A stretch of 64,000 bases of DNA from Hyphomicrobiales bacterium (GTDB lineage: Bacteria; Pseudomonadota; Alphaproteobacteria; Rhizobiales; JAJFHC01), in contig JAJFHC010000070.1 in NCBI GenBank assembly GCA_021775835.1, positions 14,147 to 78,146 on the forward strand, written 5' to 3'. A model generated the notes under the pieces. That model was given only the letters and a program-made list of their open reading frames with translations, ran no database searches and was not told where the DNA came from. The translations under genes were made by a program, and so were the position numbers. Below, in pieces: positions 51,091-59,783 of the stretch (its first letter is position 1; each line of letters begins with the position of its first letter).

Positions 51091-51443
51091 AGATATTTTC
51101 CCCAGTAGTCCGAATCCCTTCACCTTCCATAATGCACAAAAGTTACCCAAAAAAACGGCGGCAAAACTACAAATGCGCAGAAATTGACTGGTGCGGTCTT
51201 TCCCGTGTTCTTGATGTTCGATTTGTTCCGGCCAGTCGCTGAAACTGTAACCGGACATCACTTCCGATGAAGCCTGCTGTAGCACACGTCACAGTGCAAG
51301 CCCAATGAGACATTTAGGCTGTAACAGACGCGAAAGGTACGAGGTTACCAGCGTCCGGAATGTATTTCAGGCGGACGCGGCTTCGAGAACCGCATCCGCC
51401 ATTCGACGGATCTATCGGACGGCTGACAAGGGCCCAATATCGG
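51091..51443. other. Intergenic region (353 bp) with a GC-rich hairpin
   Basis: Between the FAD monooxygenase start (51090) and the stop of the exported protein gene (51444), both minus strand. It carries the monooxygenase promoter and a strong hairpin (51370-51380/51390-51400) described separately. An open frame covers part of it as an extension of the monooxygenase, but the start at 51090 with a ribosome site makes that reading unnecessary. I see no other gene. Confidence 0.45.
51370..51400 (-). terminator. GC-rich hairpin after the exported-protein gene, possible terminator
   Basis: The arms GGCGGACGCGG (51370-51380) and CCGCATCCGCC (51390-51400) pair over eleven positions with one mismatch or wobble, with a nine-base loop. 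On the minus strand it begins 43 bp after the stop at 51444. There is no real T-run on either side, so it may rather stabilise an mRNA end. Confidence 0.4.
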
Positions 51444-51836
51444 TCAGTTCCCGTAAGAGCGACGATTGTTCGGAATGAACCTGTTTATCGGATCCTCGAC
51501 GTCAATATCGGAGTATCCCAACAATCGGCCTCCAAAATAAATTCTCTCGGTGATACTCCCACCCCTGCCGCTCAAGACCCTTGCACGAACCTCATTGATG
51601 CGATCCAATGGAATGGCCACACTCCCATACCGCTCCCAGAGATAGCCGACTTTTCTATAGGCACGCAGCCGCATGTATCCACCTTGCTTACTCTTGCGAA
51701 TGATGAATTCATTACCCTTGACAGCATAAACACCATTGCGCTCGTTGGTCCGGGCATCGGCCGGCTGTGCCAAGACGAAAAATGAAGCGAGCCCGCCTAC
51801 AACAAGTGACATTGTGAGTATTGTTCTGGCAAACAT
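51444..51836 (-). CDS. Small exported protein, unknown
   Basis: Product of 130 residues from ATG 51836, with GGAGGATTCG just upstream; the frame to 51863 is a minor extension. A signal peptide covers about 1-27 (FARTILTMSLVVGGLASFFVLAQPADA). The mature part RNGVYAVKGNEFIIRKSKQGGYMRLRAYRKVGYLWERYGSVAIPLDRINEVRARVLSG looks like a small beta-rich domain, possibly a repeat of short strands. Function unknown. It is divergent from kynA across 195 bp. Confidence 0.75.
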   Translation of the reverse strand: MFARTILTMSLVVGGLASFFVLAQPADARTNERNGVYAVKGNEFIIRKSKQGGYMRLRAYRKVGYLWERYGSVAIPLDRINEVRARVLSGRGGSITERIYFGGRLLGYSDIDVEDPINRFIPNNRRSYGN

Positions 51837-52031
51837 CGAATCCTCCTTTGATTGACGAAGCATAACCCTAAAACTGGTGCCAAATTGCGTCGATCCAAGA
51901 GGCAGATCGGATATCTGTGTTTCAAAAATACGTTATGAAATAATTCAGGGAACAAGCGCCCGACGCGACCTATAATATTTTAACGCAAGAATCAGTCGGC
52001 CAGTTCAAAGCAAAATCAGATCTCAGGATAG

Positions 52032-52919
52032 ATGATGTCAGATACACCAAAGCCCGGACGTCCTCCGCTCAAAAGGGACACCGAGCCTGGCATAGCGTCA
52101 AATTTTGTCCGTGACGGAAAACGTCAGACCTACAGTGACTTTCTCCAGCTCGACGTGCTGCTTGATCTTCAGAAGACATTTCAGGATCCACCGCAGCGTG
52201 ACGAACTCCTGTTCATCATGATCCATCAGGTCAGTGAACTCTGGCTGAAGCTGCTGCATTCCGAACTCGAACATGCCAGGCACCACATTCTGAACGATGA
52301 GCTGAAGTCCTGTCAGAAGTGTTTCTCACGGATTAAGGCCATAGAGGAACAACTGATCAGCGCCTGGAAAGTCCTGTTGACGATGACGACCGCCGATTAC
52401 AAGAAATTTCGTCATGCTCTTGGGCAATCGTCCGGCTTTCAAAGTTGGGGCTACAGACAAGTGGAGTTCATTCTGGGCAACAAGGATGCACGCCATCTCA
52501 AGGTGCATGCTCATGACCCGGAGGCCCACGAAACTCTTGCCGCGGCCTTGGGAGAACCTTCCATCTACGATGTCGTTTTGCGCTTGCTCGGCAAACGTGG
52601 CTTTGACGTTCCCCACGACGTGTTGAATCGCGATGTTCGCGAACCCTATGGCGGCAACCCGGCAGTGCTGGAAATCTGGCGGCGGATTTATGACGACCCC
52701 CATGCTCACTGGGATCTTTACGAGCTCGGTGAAATTCTCATGGACGTCGAGGGCCTGTTCCAGCGCTGGCGGTTCGATCATGTATCGGCTGTCGAACGCA
52801 TCATCGGCCATCAAAAAGGAACCGGCGGTTCGTCCGGTGTCGGCTATTTGAAAGCCGCTCTTAACCTTAGATTCTTCCACGATCTCTATGATGTAAGAAA
52901 CGCATTGCTGGGGGATTGA
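52032..52919 (+). CDS. kynA: Tryptophan 2,3-dioxygenase
   Basis: At 295 residues it follows the haem TDO family: YSDFLQLDVLLDLQKTFQDPPQRDELLFIMIHQVSELWLKLLHSELEHARHH, FRHALGQSSGFQSWGYRQVEF and RWRFDHVSAVERIIGHQKGTGGSSGVGYLKA. The HQVSELW and FQSWGYR segments shape the substrate pocket, and the RFDHV histidine region binds haem. TDO oxidises L-tryptophan to N-formylkynurenine, the first step of the kynurenine path, in the cytoplasm. It is 7 bp upstream of the formamidase gene, so the two-step module is complete. Confidence 0.97.
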   Translation: MMSDTPKPGRPPLKRDTEPGIASNFVRDGKRQTYSDFLQLDVLLDLQKTFQDPPQRDELLFIMIHQVSELWLKLLHSELEHARHHILNDELKSCQKCFSRIKAIEEQLISAWKVLLTMTTADYKKFRHALGQSSGFQSWGYRQVEFILGNKDARHLKVHAHDPEAHETLAAALGEPSIYDVVLRLLGKRGFDVPHDVLNRDVREPYGGNPAVLEIWRRIYDDPHAHWDLYELGEILMDVEGLFQRWRFDHVSAVERIIGHQKGTGGSSGVGYLKAALNLRFFHDLYDVRNALLGD

Positions 52920-52926
52920 ACAGGCT

Positions 52927-53781
52927 ATGACGCTCTATGAAAACATGTCGGTCGATGACCTGGAGCGCGAATATTCTCCAAGTTCGATGATCGACGGTGA
53001 CGCATCACGCTACCTGACGCTCTATTCAGAACTGAGCGCGAAGGCGCGCCAGTCGCCAGTATTCAATGCAGATCTAGCCTATGGCACGCGAAGGGGGCAG
53101 GTCCTCGACTTTTTCAGGTCCGGGCGTCCCGAACCGTCACCGCTTCACATATTCATACATGGCGGATACTGGCAGGAGTTGAATCACAAACAATCGGCCT
53201 TCATGGTGCCGTGGCTGACCGACCGGGGCATTGCCCATGCCGTCGTCAATTACACACTCGCTCCACACGCCACAATCGAACAGATGGTGGCGGAATGCAG
53301 AAACGCAATTCAATGGTTGATCGACCGCCACGAACTGCTTGGCGTCGATCCGACGAAGGTGACTGTGTCAGGGCATAGCGCGGGAGCTCATCTGCTCGCG
53401 ATGGTGTTGACGACACCAGGTTCAGATGAATCCGAAATGGTTTTACCCATAAGGGCGGCATTGATGATAAGCGGTATTTTCGATATCCGACCTATCCGCA
53501 ACACATACATCAACGAGCCGCTACAGCTGTCCGAATTCAATGCCCTGGCATGGAGTCCGCTGTTCCGGAAAATTGTTTCACCCTGCCCTACACATATTGC
53601 AATTGGACGCCACGAAACACCGGAGTTCCATCGGCAGTCAGAAGCCTACCGGGCTCACCTCGAAAAACAGGGCATCCAGACGAGTCTGGCCATCTATGAG
53701 GGGCACAATCATTTCGACCTTCCGCTGGCGCTCGACAAGATCGAGGCCCAGGCCAGGCATTCCGGCATCAACATTTTCTGA
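52927..53781 (+). CDS. Arylformamidase-like alpha/beta hydrolase (probable kynurenine formamidase)
   Basis: Product of 284 residues. The oxyanion motif HGGYW (78-82), nucleophile Ser151 in VSGHSAGAHL, and late His in YEGHNHFDLP form the triad region of the AFMID-type arylformamidases. Directly downstream of kynA, it should hydrolyse N-formylkynurenine to kynurenine and formate. It is unrelated to the metal-dependent KynB of other bacteria, being an alpha/beta-hydrolase fold, so I leave the symbol blank. Confidence 0.93.
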   Translation: MTLYENMSVDDLEREYSPSSMIDGDASRYLTLYSELSAKARQSPVFNADLAYGTRRGQVLDFFRSGRPEPSPLHIFIHGGYWQELNHKQSAFMVPWLTDRGIAHAVVNYTLAPHATIEQMVAECRNAIQWLIDRHELLGVDPTKVTVSGHSAGAHLLAMVLTTPGSDESEMVLPIRAALMISGIFDIRPIRNTYINEPLQLSEFNALAWSPLFRKIVSPCPTHIAIGRHETPEFHRQSEAYRAHLEKQGIQTSLAIYEGHNHFDLPLALDKIEAQARHSGINIF

Positions 53782-53893
53782 CCGCGCGCATGGGCCGCAT
53801 GTCAATTGCGGCATATCAATTACAACACCTACCGCCTGACAGTAGACTTAGCCACGTACATTGAACTTTTCCTTCAAACGGAGTCAAACACAC

Positions 53894-54376
53894 GTGTCTA
53901 AATTTCTCCTCCAATTCCTGATCGCTTTCCTGGTCGTCTCGATATCACCAAACCTGTTGGCGGCAGCCGAATTCAAGACCGGATCGATCGTCGTCAAGGA
54001 CCCGTGGGGCCGTGCAACAATTACCAACAGGCCAGGCGTCACTTACGCGATGATCCACAACATGGGCAGCGAAAGCGACAAGCTGATGTCGGCCTCCAGC
54101 CCAATTGCAGAGCGGGTAGAGATTCATACACACAAGATGTCCGACGGTGTCATGCAGATGCGCAAAATTGATGCCCTTGAGATACCCGCAAACGGCATGA
54201 CGATGCTCAAGCCGGGTGGTCATCACCTCATGATGTTCGGCCTGAGCAATGCCCTCAAGAAAGGCCAGATGGTCAAGGTGACGCTGGCTTTCGAAAAGGC
54301 CGGTTCTGTTGAAATCATGGTTCCCGTCGGCGCGATCGGTGCTAGCGGTCCCGACCATAGTGGCCATTCGAACTGA
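53894..54376 (+). CDS. PCu(A)C periplasmic copper chaperone
   Basis: Product of 160 residues from GTG 53894 (ACGGAG is ten bases upstream; a TTG at 53861 is less supported). A signal peptide covers about 1-25. The copper site fits H-x10-M-x21-H-x-M: H78, M89, H111 and M113. These proteins deliver Cu(I) to the CuA/CuB site of cytochrome oxidase. The C-terminus is His-rich (GPDHSGHSN), giving a second metal-binding tail. No SCO1 or cytochrome oxidase gene is nearby. Confidence 0.93.
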   Translation: MSKFLLQFLIAFLVVSISPNLLAAAEFKTGSIVVKDPWGRATITNRPGVTYAMIHNMGSESDKLMSASSPIAERVEIHTHKMSDGVMQMRKIDALEIPANGMTMLKPGGHHLMMFGLSNALKKGQMVKVTLAFEKAGSVEIMVPVGAIGASGPDHSGHSN

Positions 54377-54593
54377 ATGTTGTTCCGGCGTGCGGGCGCC
54401 CGGACGGCAATCACCCGCAAACTGTCCTCACTTGTTGTTGCCGGCAAGCGAACTGTCGTCCGGAGCCTATTACCCCCAAATACCGGCCGGCGGGCCGCTG
54501 TGACCAACCACAGTGTGGTTTTCCTTGGCGAAATATGGATGCGGTTGGTATAGAAACATCTCGACCCCCGACAACCATTGAGACGAGGCTTCC

Positions 54594-55205
54594 GTGGCCA
54601 AAATTGAAACCGCCGAAGACCTCAGAGGTTTGTACCGTCAAGCGACCGGCCGCGCCGTCGACAAAGTGATGTCCCGGCTGGAGCCGCATTCAATCCAGTT
54701 CATTAGCCTGTCGCCTTTTGCTGTACTCTCGACGCAAGGCCCCGATGGCAAGGCGGACATCACACCACGCGGTGAAAGTCCCGGATTCGTGCACGTTATC
54801 GACGACACAACCCTCGCCCTGCCGGACCGTCCGGGAAACAATCGACTAGACAACATGAGTAACATTCTGGCCAACCCGGCCGTCGGACTCATGTTCATGA
54901 TCCCAGGGGTTGACGAGGTCTTGCGTGTTCACGGGACTGCCGAGATCCGGGATGACGCGGAACTGACGGCCGAGTTCGCGGTAAATGGGCGGCCACCGGT
55001 GACCGTCCTCCTGATTCAGATCGAGGAAATGTATCTTCATTGTGCAAAGGCGATCCTGCGTTCCGAAATCTGGGATCCCGACAAAAGGATTGACCGTACG
55101 GCCCTCCCCTCCATGGGCCAGATGATCAAGGATCAGATCGGTTCTACCGAACCTGCCGAAGACCAGGACGACATGATCGAACGCTATCGCGAGGTACTGT
55201 ACTGA
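54594..55205 (+). CDS. FMN-binding pyridoxamine 5'-phosphate oxidase family protein
   Basis: Product of 203 residues from GTG 54594, with GAGACGAGG upstream. The split-barrel flavin-binding sequence LSPFAVLSTQGPDGKADITPRGESPGFVHVIDDTTLALPDRPGNNRLDNMSNILANPAVGLMFMIPGVDEVLRVHGTAEI is typical of the MSMEG_1061-type FMN-binding group. The C-terminal LHCAKAILRSEIWDP is the short family tail. These proteins reduce or bind small flavin-linked substrates; the substrate is unknown. Its stop codon overlaps the next gene's ATG, implying coupling. Confidence 0.92.
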   Translation: MAKIETAEDLRGLYRQATGRAVDKVMSRLEPHSIQFISLSPFAVLSTQGPDGKADITPRGESPGFVHVIDDTTLALPDRPGNNRLDNMSNILANPAVGLMFMIPGVDEVLRVHGTAEIRDDAELTAEFAVNGRPPVTVLLIQIEEMYLHCAKAILRSEIWDPDKRIDRTALPSMGQMIKDQIGSTEPAEDQDDMIERYREVLY

Positions 55206-55924
55206 TGAGCAACACCAGTGAGCCCCTTCGCGAGTCCTTCACGAAGGTGTCGGCTGCAACTGTGATGACCCAATTGTTCAAACGGGGGTTGCGATCAGCC
55301 TGGATGCGCGGTGTGGTGCCGCTTCAGTCTCCGCCTGTGCGTTTTTGCGGCCCGGCCTTCACCGTCCGGTTCGTACCCAGCCGCGAGCACGAAGACACCA
55401 TGGCGACATTTGCCGACCCGGAATATCCCGCCCGGAAGGCTATCGAGACGGCCCCTGAGGGCAGTATTCTCGTCATGGACGGGCATGGCGACGCCGGTGC
55501 TGCCATGCTGGGAGACATCCTGGCGGCACGTCTGAAGAAACGCGGTGTCGCGGGTGTCGTCACAGATGCAGGCGTGCGCGACGCGCAAGCCGTTATTGAC
55601 GTCGGATTGCCGATTCAGTGCGCTGGACCATCGGCGCCGGCAAGCATCACACGTCATAAAGCCATCGACCTCGAAGTGCCCATCGCGTGCGGCAAGATTG
55701 CTGTTTACCCGGGCGACTGGATCGTCGCCGACGGCGACGGCGTCGTTGTGGTGCCAGCCAACATTGCCGAGGACGTCGCAGACGCGGCGCTCGAACAGGA
55801 AGCTCTGGAAAACTGGATCCTCTCAAAAGTTGAGGAAGGCAGATCTACCGCAGGCCTCTATCCGATGAGTGCGGCAACCCAGGCGGAATACGATGCCTGG
55901 CGTCAATCGCAGAAGGATCACTGA
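55205..55924 (+). CDS. RraA-like/HMG aldolase family protein
   Basis: Product of 239 residues. Core motifs: GPAFTVRFVPSREHEDTM, PEGSILVMDGHGDAGAAMLGDILAARLKKRGVAGVVTDAGVRD (the Asp-rich site that holds Mg in the aldolase family) and DGDGVVVVPANIAEDV. The family covers RraA, a regulator of RNase E, and 4-hydroxy-4-methyl-2-oxoglutarate/oxaloacetate aldolases; at 239 residues with an N- and C-terminal extension it fits the aldolase side better than the short RraA. Its ATG overlaps the TGA of the upstream gene (ATGA), so the two proteins are made together. Confidence 0.88.
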   Translation: MSNTSEPLRESFTKVSAATVMTQLFKRGLRSAWMRGVVPLQSPPVRFCGPAFTVRFVPSREHEDTMATFADPEYPARKAIETAPEGSILVMDGHGDAGAAMLGDILAARLKKRGVAGVVTDAGVRDAQAVIDVGLPIQCAGPSAPASITRHKAIDLEVPIACGKIAVYPGDWIVADGDGVVVVPANIAEDVADAALEQEALENWILSKVEEGRSTAGLYPMSAATQAEYDAWRQSQKDH

Positions 55925-55931
55925 CACAGTG

Positions 55932-56231
55932 TCATTCGGCTGACGTGATCTGCTCCTTTGCCAGTTCCTCATTTTTCTTCGCCATGAACTCCTTTGCAGC
56001 CTCGGAGCAAACATGGCGAACGACCTTGTTCCAGTCCGATGGCAGCAGATCGCGGCTCGCCTTGTGCATCTCGATCTTGAGATCGTAAGTATACTCGACT
56101 TCGATCGGATCGATCGGAATCCGCTGGCTCAAACGTTCCTGCCTGGAGATCATTTCCTCCGCAATCGCCGTCTGGAACATTACTCCCAAACCGAGAATGG
56201 CGGCTATTACAATAAACTTCCGGCTCATCAT
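55932..56231 (-). CDS. Small exported protein, unknown
   Basis: Product of 99 residues from ATG 56231 (56228 is also possible). A signal peptide covers about 1-24 (RKFIVIAAILGLGVMFQTAIA). The mature protein EEMISRQERLSQRIPIDPIEVEYTYDLKIEMHKASRDLLPSDWNKVVRHVCSEAAKEFMAKKNEELAKEQIT is helical and charged, with a single Cys. No family recognised. It is convergent with the RraA-like gene, 7 bp stop to stop, and divergent from the LysR gene. Confidence 0.7.
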   Translation of the reverse strand: MMSRKFIVIAAILGLGVMFQTAIAEEMISRQERLSQRIPIDPIEVEYTYDLKIEMHKASRDLLPSDWNKVVRHVCSEAAKEFMAKKNEELAKEQITSAE

Positions 56232-56474
56232 ATCGGCTCTCTCCTCCCTTTTTTGCACGCAAACCTACGCCTCACCCACGTTTAATGTAGGACCATAATG
56301 ACCTGTGCGGCAAAGCAATTGTCACATGTCGAAACCCGGTGGCTGCGAAAAAACGGCACTCCATGAAGCATAGGCAATCGTTCCTGCGATTTTCACGCAT
56401 TCTCATTGGCACAACCACGATCGGGTAATAGGCTGACATGACGTTGTTTGATTTGCACAAACGAGAGCCTTCCC

Positions 56475-57380
56475 ATGGTCTATCGCCTGCCACCACTCAA
56501 CTGGCTGAGAGCCTTCGAAGCCGCGGCCCGTCACACCAGCTTTACCGCCGCGTCAGTTGAACTCAACCTCACCCAGGCGGCGGTAAGCCATCAGGTTCGC
56601 TCCCTTGAACAACATCTGGGCTTTCCATTGTTCGAACGTCGTCCGCGCAGCCTGAAACTCACGGACATCGGGTCGGGCTATTTGCCGTTTGTGAGAAAGG
56701 CATTCGAGGAACTGTCGGTTTCGACGCTGGGCCTCTTTGGACTGAAGGGCGAAAAGACACTCAACATTCGTGCACCGGTTTCCTTTGCCGTCCTGTGGCT
56801 GGCTCCACGTCTGGGGGAGTTCAGATCGTTGTACCCCGACATCGCCATTCGCCTGTGTTCTGCGATTTGGGCAGACGCCATGCCACTCAACGAAACGGAT
56901 ATGGACATCAGGTTCGGTGCCGGCGACTGGCCCAAATTCAACAGTGAGCTGCTCTGCAACGAAACCGCAGTTCCGGTTTGTGCATCAGCCTATGCCGCTC
57001 GTCATACCCAGCCCCGTCAACCGTCAGACCTCAGGACCTGGGACCTAATCCATGTGATCGGGTTCGATGATCTTTGGAGCAGGATTCTCGGAGACGCTCA
57101 ATTGACGCACCCTATCGAAAACAGACCGCTGTCAGTGGACACGTCTCTCGCGGCACTGGAACTGGCTCGAATGGGACAGGGTTGTGTTTTGCTGCCCGAA
57201 CGTTTCGCAGAACGCGCGCTTGCCGAGCAAGACCTGATGATTCCCCTGGAGACACGATTGCCGATGCGTCAGGCCCATTACATTCTGACGCCGGAGGTCG
57301 ATAAACCGTTCAAACCCGAAGCAACGTTGTTTCGCGAATGGTTACTGGAGACCGTTGCCCGTGAGCGCTCGCCAACTTAA
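56475..57380 (+). CDS. LysR-family (GcvA-like) transcriptional regulator, second copy
   Basis: Product of 301 residues from ATG 56475; the frame starts at 56448 but this ATG matches the GcvA N-terminus (YRLPPLNWLRAFEAAARHTSFTAASVELNLTQAAVSHQVRSLEQHLGFPLFERRPRSLKLTD). The effector domain is about 90-295 (ALELARMGQGCVLLPERFAERAL). The target is unknown; the divergent neighbour is the exported unknown protein at 55932, and the nearest catabolic genes are the aminotransferase and amine oxidase to the right. Confidence 0.9.
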   Translation: MVYRLPPLNWLRAFEAAARHTSFTAASVELNLTQAAVSHQVRSLEQHLGFPLFERRPRSLKLTDIGSGYLPFVRKAFEELSVSTLGLFGLKGEKTLNIRAPVSFAVLWLAPRLGEFRSLYPDIAIRLCSAIWADAMPLNETDMDIRFGAGDWPKFNSELLCNETAVPVCASAYAARHTQPRQPSDLRTWDLIHVIGFDDLWSRILGDAQLTHPIENRPLSVDTSLAALELARMGQGCVLLPERFAERALAEQDLMIPLETRLPMRQAHYILTPEVDKPFKPEATLFREWLLETVARERSPT

Positions 57381-57600
57381 AAATTGACCACGAGCGGTCC
57401 ATCCGGTTCTTGCGAATCCGTTACGCAACATTTATAGAAAATCAACATTACGTTAGGATCAGCAAGCGCCTCATGGGGAGTTGTCCTGCGATCCGTATAC
57501 AGAATGTTGTTTGTTTCTGATATGTTAGAATGCTATCCTGAATTGCGGCACTGTAAACTGGACGCGCAAGCCGTGAGGCTGGCCGATCTGCAGAACAACA

Positions 57601-58194
57601 ATGAGCCGAACAACACAATATCGATCCTTTGGTGACGACCGTACTGATGACTGGCTGGAAATGTCTTCAAACAATCGTGCCCATAAAGATGCGCATCGGC
57701 GAACGATAAAGCGTCTGGCAGAGTATTCGACCGCCGCCTACCGGGCGGAGTACGAACAGATTCCGGTTCAGTACCGGGCAGAATACAAACGCCCGGTCGA
57801 TCAGCGCCGCGTATTCAAGAAATGGCACGGCGAAGATTCGATCGAAGCCCAGGTTTATGGCGAAGAGATCGGCAATCTGCCCGGCGGCAGAGCCCCCGCC
57901 TTGACTCGCCCCAAAAGACAGCGGGTAGCCCCGGAAACGTTGAGAAACTACTCGCCGCCGGACCCGCGCCGTTCAGTAAGCAACGCCAATGATTTTTCCG
58001 GTAGACCCATTAGCAGGCAGAAGCCGCCCATGGAAATCAACGCTGCCGTGAAAGAAGGCTATGCCGTAAAAACCGATTTGGATGAGGTGCTCGCTGAGTT
58101 CGAGAGCGACAATGCTCTCGGGCCGGTGGCGAAGATCACGGTTGCCGTGACCTGCATTGCGGTCACGGCGATGTCGATCGTCTATTTCATCTGA
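57601..58194 (+). CDS. Basic protein with C-terminal membrane anchor, unknown
   Basis: Product of 197 residues. The N-terminal region has repeated tyrosine-glutamate motifs (TAAYRAEYEQIPVQYRAEYKRPV), then an Arg/Pro-rich stretch. The end is a single membrane segment (LGPVAKITVAVTCIAVTAMSIVYFI, about 172-197), i.e. a tail-anchored type topology. No family is seen. It lies 221 bp after the LysR gene with its own promoter region. Confidence 0.7.
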   Translation: MSRTTQYRSFGDDRTDDWLEMSSNNRAHKDAHRRTIKRLAEYSTAAYRAEYEQIPVQYRAEYKRPVDQRRVFKKWHGEDSIEAQVYGEEIGNLPGGRAPALTRPKRQRVAPETLRNYSPPDPRRSVSNANDFSGRPISRQKPPMEINAAVKEGYAVKTDLDEVLAEFESDNALGPVAKITVAVTCIAVTAMSIVYFI

Positions 58195-58322
58195 AATCGC
58201 AGCTCTTTCTAATTGTCTTTTCAGGAAACGCCAACAGCTGGTTGGCAATCAGATCCCTCATCAGAGGTTACATCTCACGCGGCTGCGGGCGTCCATTTCA
58301 AAAAGGTAGCGGTGAACACGAA

Positions 58323-59435
58323 ATGGCAATTGAAGCTTTCCCTCTCAAAGATTTTTTCATGTCGCCCGAGGCATCATCGGCTGAATTCAGTCTTAGCCCG
58401 TCCTATGCCGAACCGATGGTGCTGTCAGAATTGCTGGCTCTGGCGGCTCCCGGTCAAAACAACTTCGAAGACATTTCACTCGGATACCCGCCCCTGCACG
58501 GTAGCGCCGGCTTAAGGTCCAGGATCGCAAATCTCTATGAAGGTTTTGCGGTGGACAACATTGTCGTCACGAACGGCCTTGACGATGCCTTAGGAGCAAT
58601 CGGGCTTGCACTGGCAAGTCCGGGAGATCGTATTATCGTTCAAACACCGTGCTATCAAACCCACAGATCGGTCGCCGCGTGGCGCGGTGTAGAGGTTTGC
58701 GAATGGCCATGTGTCGAAGAGAACGGCTGGGCTCCCGATCTCGGGTATCTCGAAGACCTGCTCAAGCAACCGACCAGGTTTGTTGTTCTGTGCACGCCGC
58801 ACAACCCAACCGGTTTCACACCGGATCTGGACTTCCGAAACCGCCTGATCGATTTATTGAGAACCAACGGCACGGTCCTGATCGCAGACGAAATCTATAC
58901 GGGACTGCCGAACACCGTACCGTGGGGTGAGCCCCTCGCCTGCCAGTACGAGAACGCAATTTCCCTTCACGGTCTTTCCAAGACACTAGGCCTTCCAGGC
59001 CTTCGGGTCGGATGGATGGCGACTCAGAACTTGTCTCTCCTCGAAGAAATCAGAGAGATCAAGGATCATTTCAACAGTTTCATTACGGCACCAAGCGAAT
59101 ATCTGGCGGCGTTGGCTCTCGATCACTCCAGCGAAATTCTGACACGGAACTCCAACATCCTTGCCGGGAACGTCGCAATTGCGAATGCGTTCTTCCAACG
59201 ACACGGAAATCTCTTTGACTGGACGGCACCTGTCGCCGGGGTGAATGGGTTTCCAAGATGGCTTGGTCCGGACGATGCCGAGACGGTGAGCATGAAGCTC
59301 CTGCGGGAACGTCGTCTGCTCCTGGCCTCAAGCGCACGTTTCAACTGGGGAAAAGATCATTTCCGAGTTGGACTTGGGTGCCGGTCACTTGCACAGGCGA
59401 TGGAGAGGCTGGATGAGTATCTTGGCGATATCTGA
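58323..59435 (+). CDS. PLP-dependent class I/II aminotransferase
   Basis: Product of 370 residues from ATG 58323; the frame from 58242 has no family sequence. Motifs: ISLGYPPLHGSAGLRSRIANLY, TNGLDDALGAIGLALASPGDRIIVQTPCYQTH, CTPHNPTGFT (NPTG pocket), ADEIYTGLP (DEIY) and SLHGLSKTLGLPGLRVGWM, with the Schiff-base Lys in SK. It uses PLP and moves an amino group to a 2-oxo acid. It could be a kynurenine or aromatic-amino-acid aminotransferase, given kynA nearby, but the substrate cannot be read. It is convergent with the YjfB-like gene. Confidence 0.93.
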   Translation: MAIEAFPLKDFFMSPEASSAEFSLSPSYAEPMVLSELLALAAPGQNNFEDISLGYPPLHGSAGLRSRIANLYEGFAVDNIVVTNGLDDALGAIGLALASPGDRIIVQTPCYQTHRSVAAWRGVEVCEWPCVEENGWAPDLGYLEDLLKQPTRFVVLCTPHNPTGFTPDLDFRNRLIDLLRTNGTVLIADEIYTGLPNTVPWGEPLACQYENAISLHGLSKTLGLPGLRVGWMATQNLSLLEEIREIKDHFNSFITAPSEYLAALALDHSSEILTRNSNILAGNVAIANAFFQRHGNLFDWTAPVAGVNGFPRWLGPDDAETVSMKLLRERRLLLASSARFNWGKDHFRVGLGCRSLAQAMERLDEYLGDI

Positions 59436-59470
59436 CGGGCCGGCCGCCAAGCTTAAGCGTGAACCCGGTG

Positions 59471-59686
59471 TTACACTGTTCTATCGACAATCTGGCCCGG
59501 ACCACCGTTTGGATCGGGAACGGCACCTTGGGCAGCGGCTTGCAGGTTCTGGGCCGTCTGCAGCAATGCGTTGCCGACATTGGCCTCGGCCTGAAATGCT
59601 TTTTTGGCTACCGCTACTTGAATCGACTGAGCCGTCTGTGCCTGAGTGACAGCCAGTGCCGCCGTCGATAAAGAACCCACGCTCAT
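59471..59686 (-). CDS. YjfB-like small protein (putative motility protein family)
   Basis: Product of 71 residues from ATG 59686; the longer frame to 59785 overlaps the divergent promoter region and adds no family sequence. The sequence SVGSLSTAALAVTQAQTAQSIQVAVAKKAFQAEANVGNALLQTAQNLQAAAQGAVPDPN-GGPGQIVDRTV matches the YjfB family. Its exact role is unknown; such proteins are linked to motility loci by name. No flagellar genes are in the window, so this may be an isolated copy. Confidence 0.85.
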   Translation of the reverse strand: MSVGSLSTAALAVTQAQTAQSIQVAVAKKAFQAEANVGNALLQTAQNLQAAAQGAVPDPNGGPGQIVDRTV

Positions 59687-59783
59687 ATGCCGTCCCCAAC
59701 TTTGCGCAACATCAGGACGCGAGAGTAAGACGTTTATGCTTAATGAATCGTGACGAGAGATTCCCAATGGGGTACCAACAAAC

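Noticed and set aside
51091..51285. 65-codon extension of the FAD monooxygenase to 51285
   Set aside because: The extension has no family sequence, and GTG 51090 sits behind a GGGGAA site directly before the FAD-binding motif.
51360..51785. Plus-strand frame antisense to the exported-protein gene
   Set aside because: The minus-strand product has a signal peptide and a strong ribosome site; the plus-strand reading has neither.
54506..54522. Hairpin AACCAC-AGT-GTGGTT after the PCu(A)C gene as a terminator
   Set aside because: The stem is only six pairs, lies 130 bp after the stop, and has just a short T stretch.
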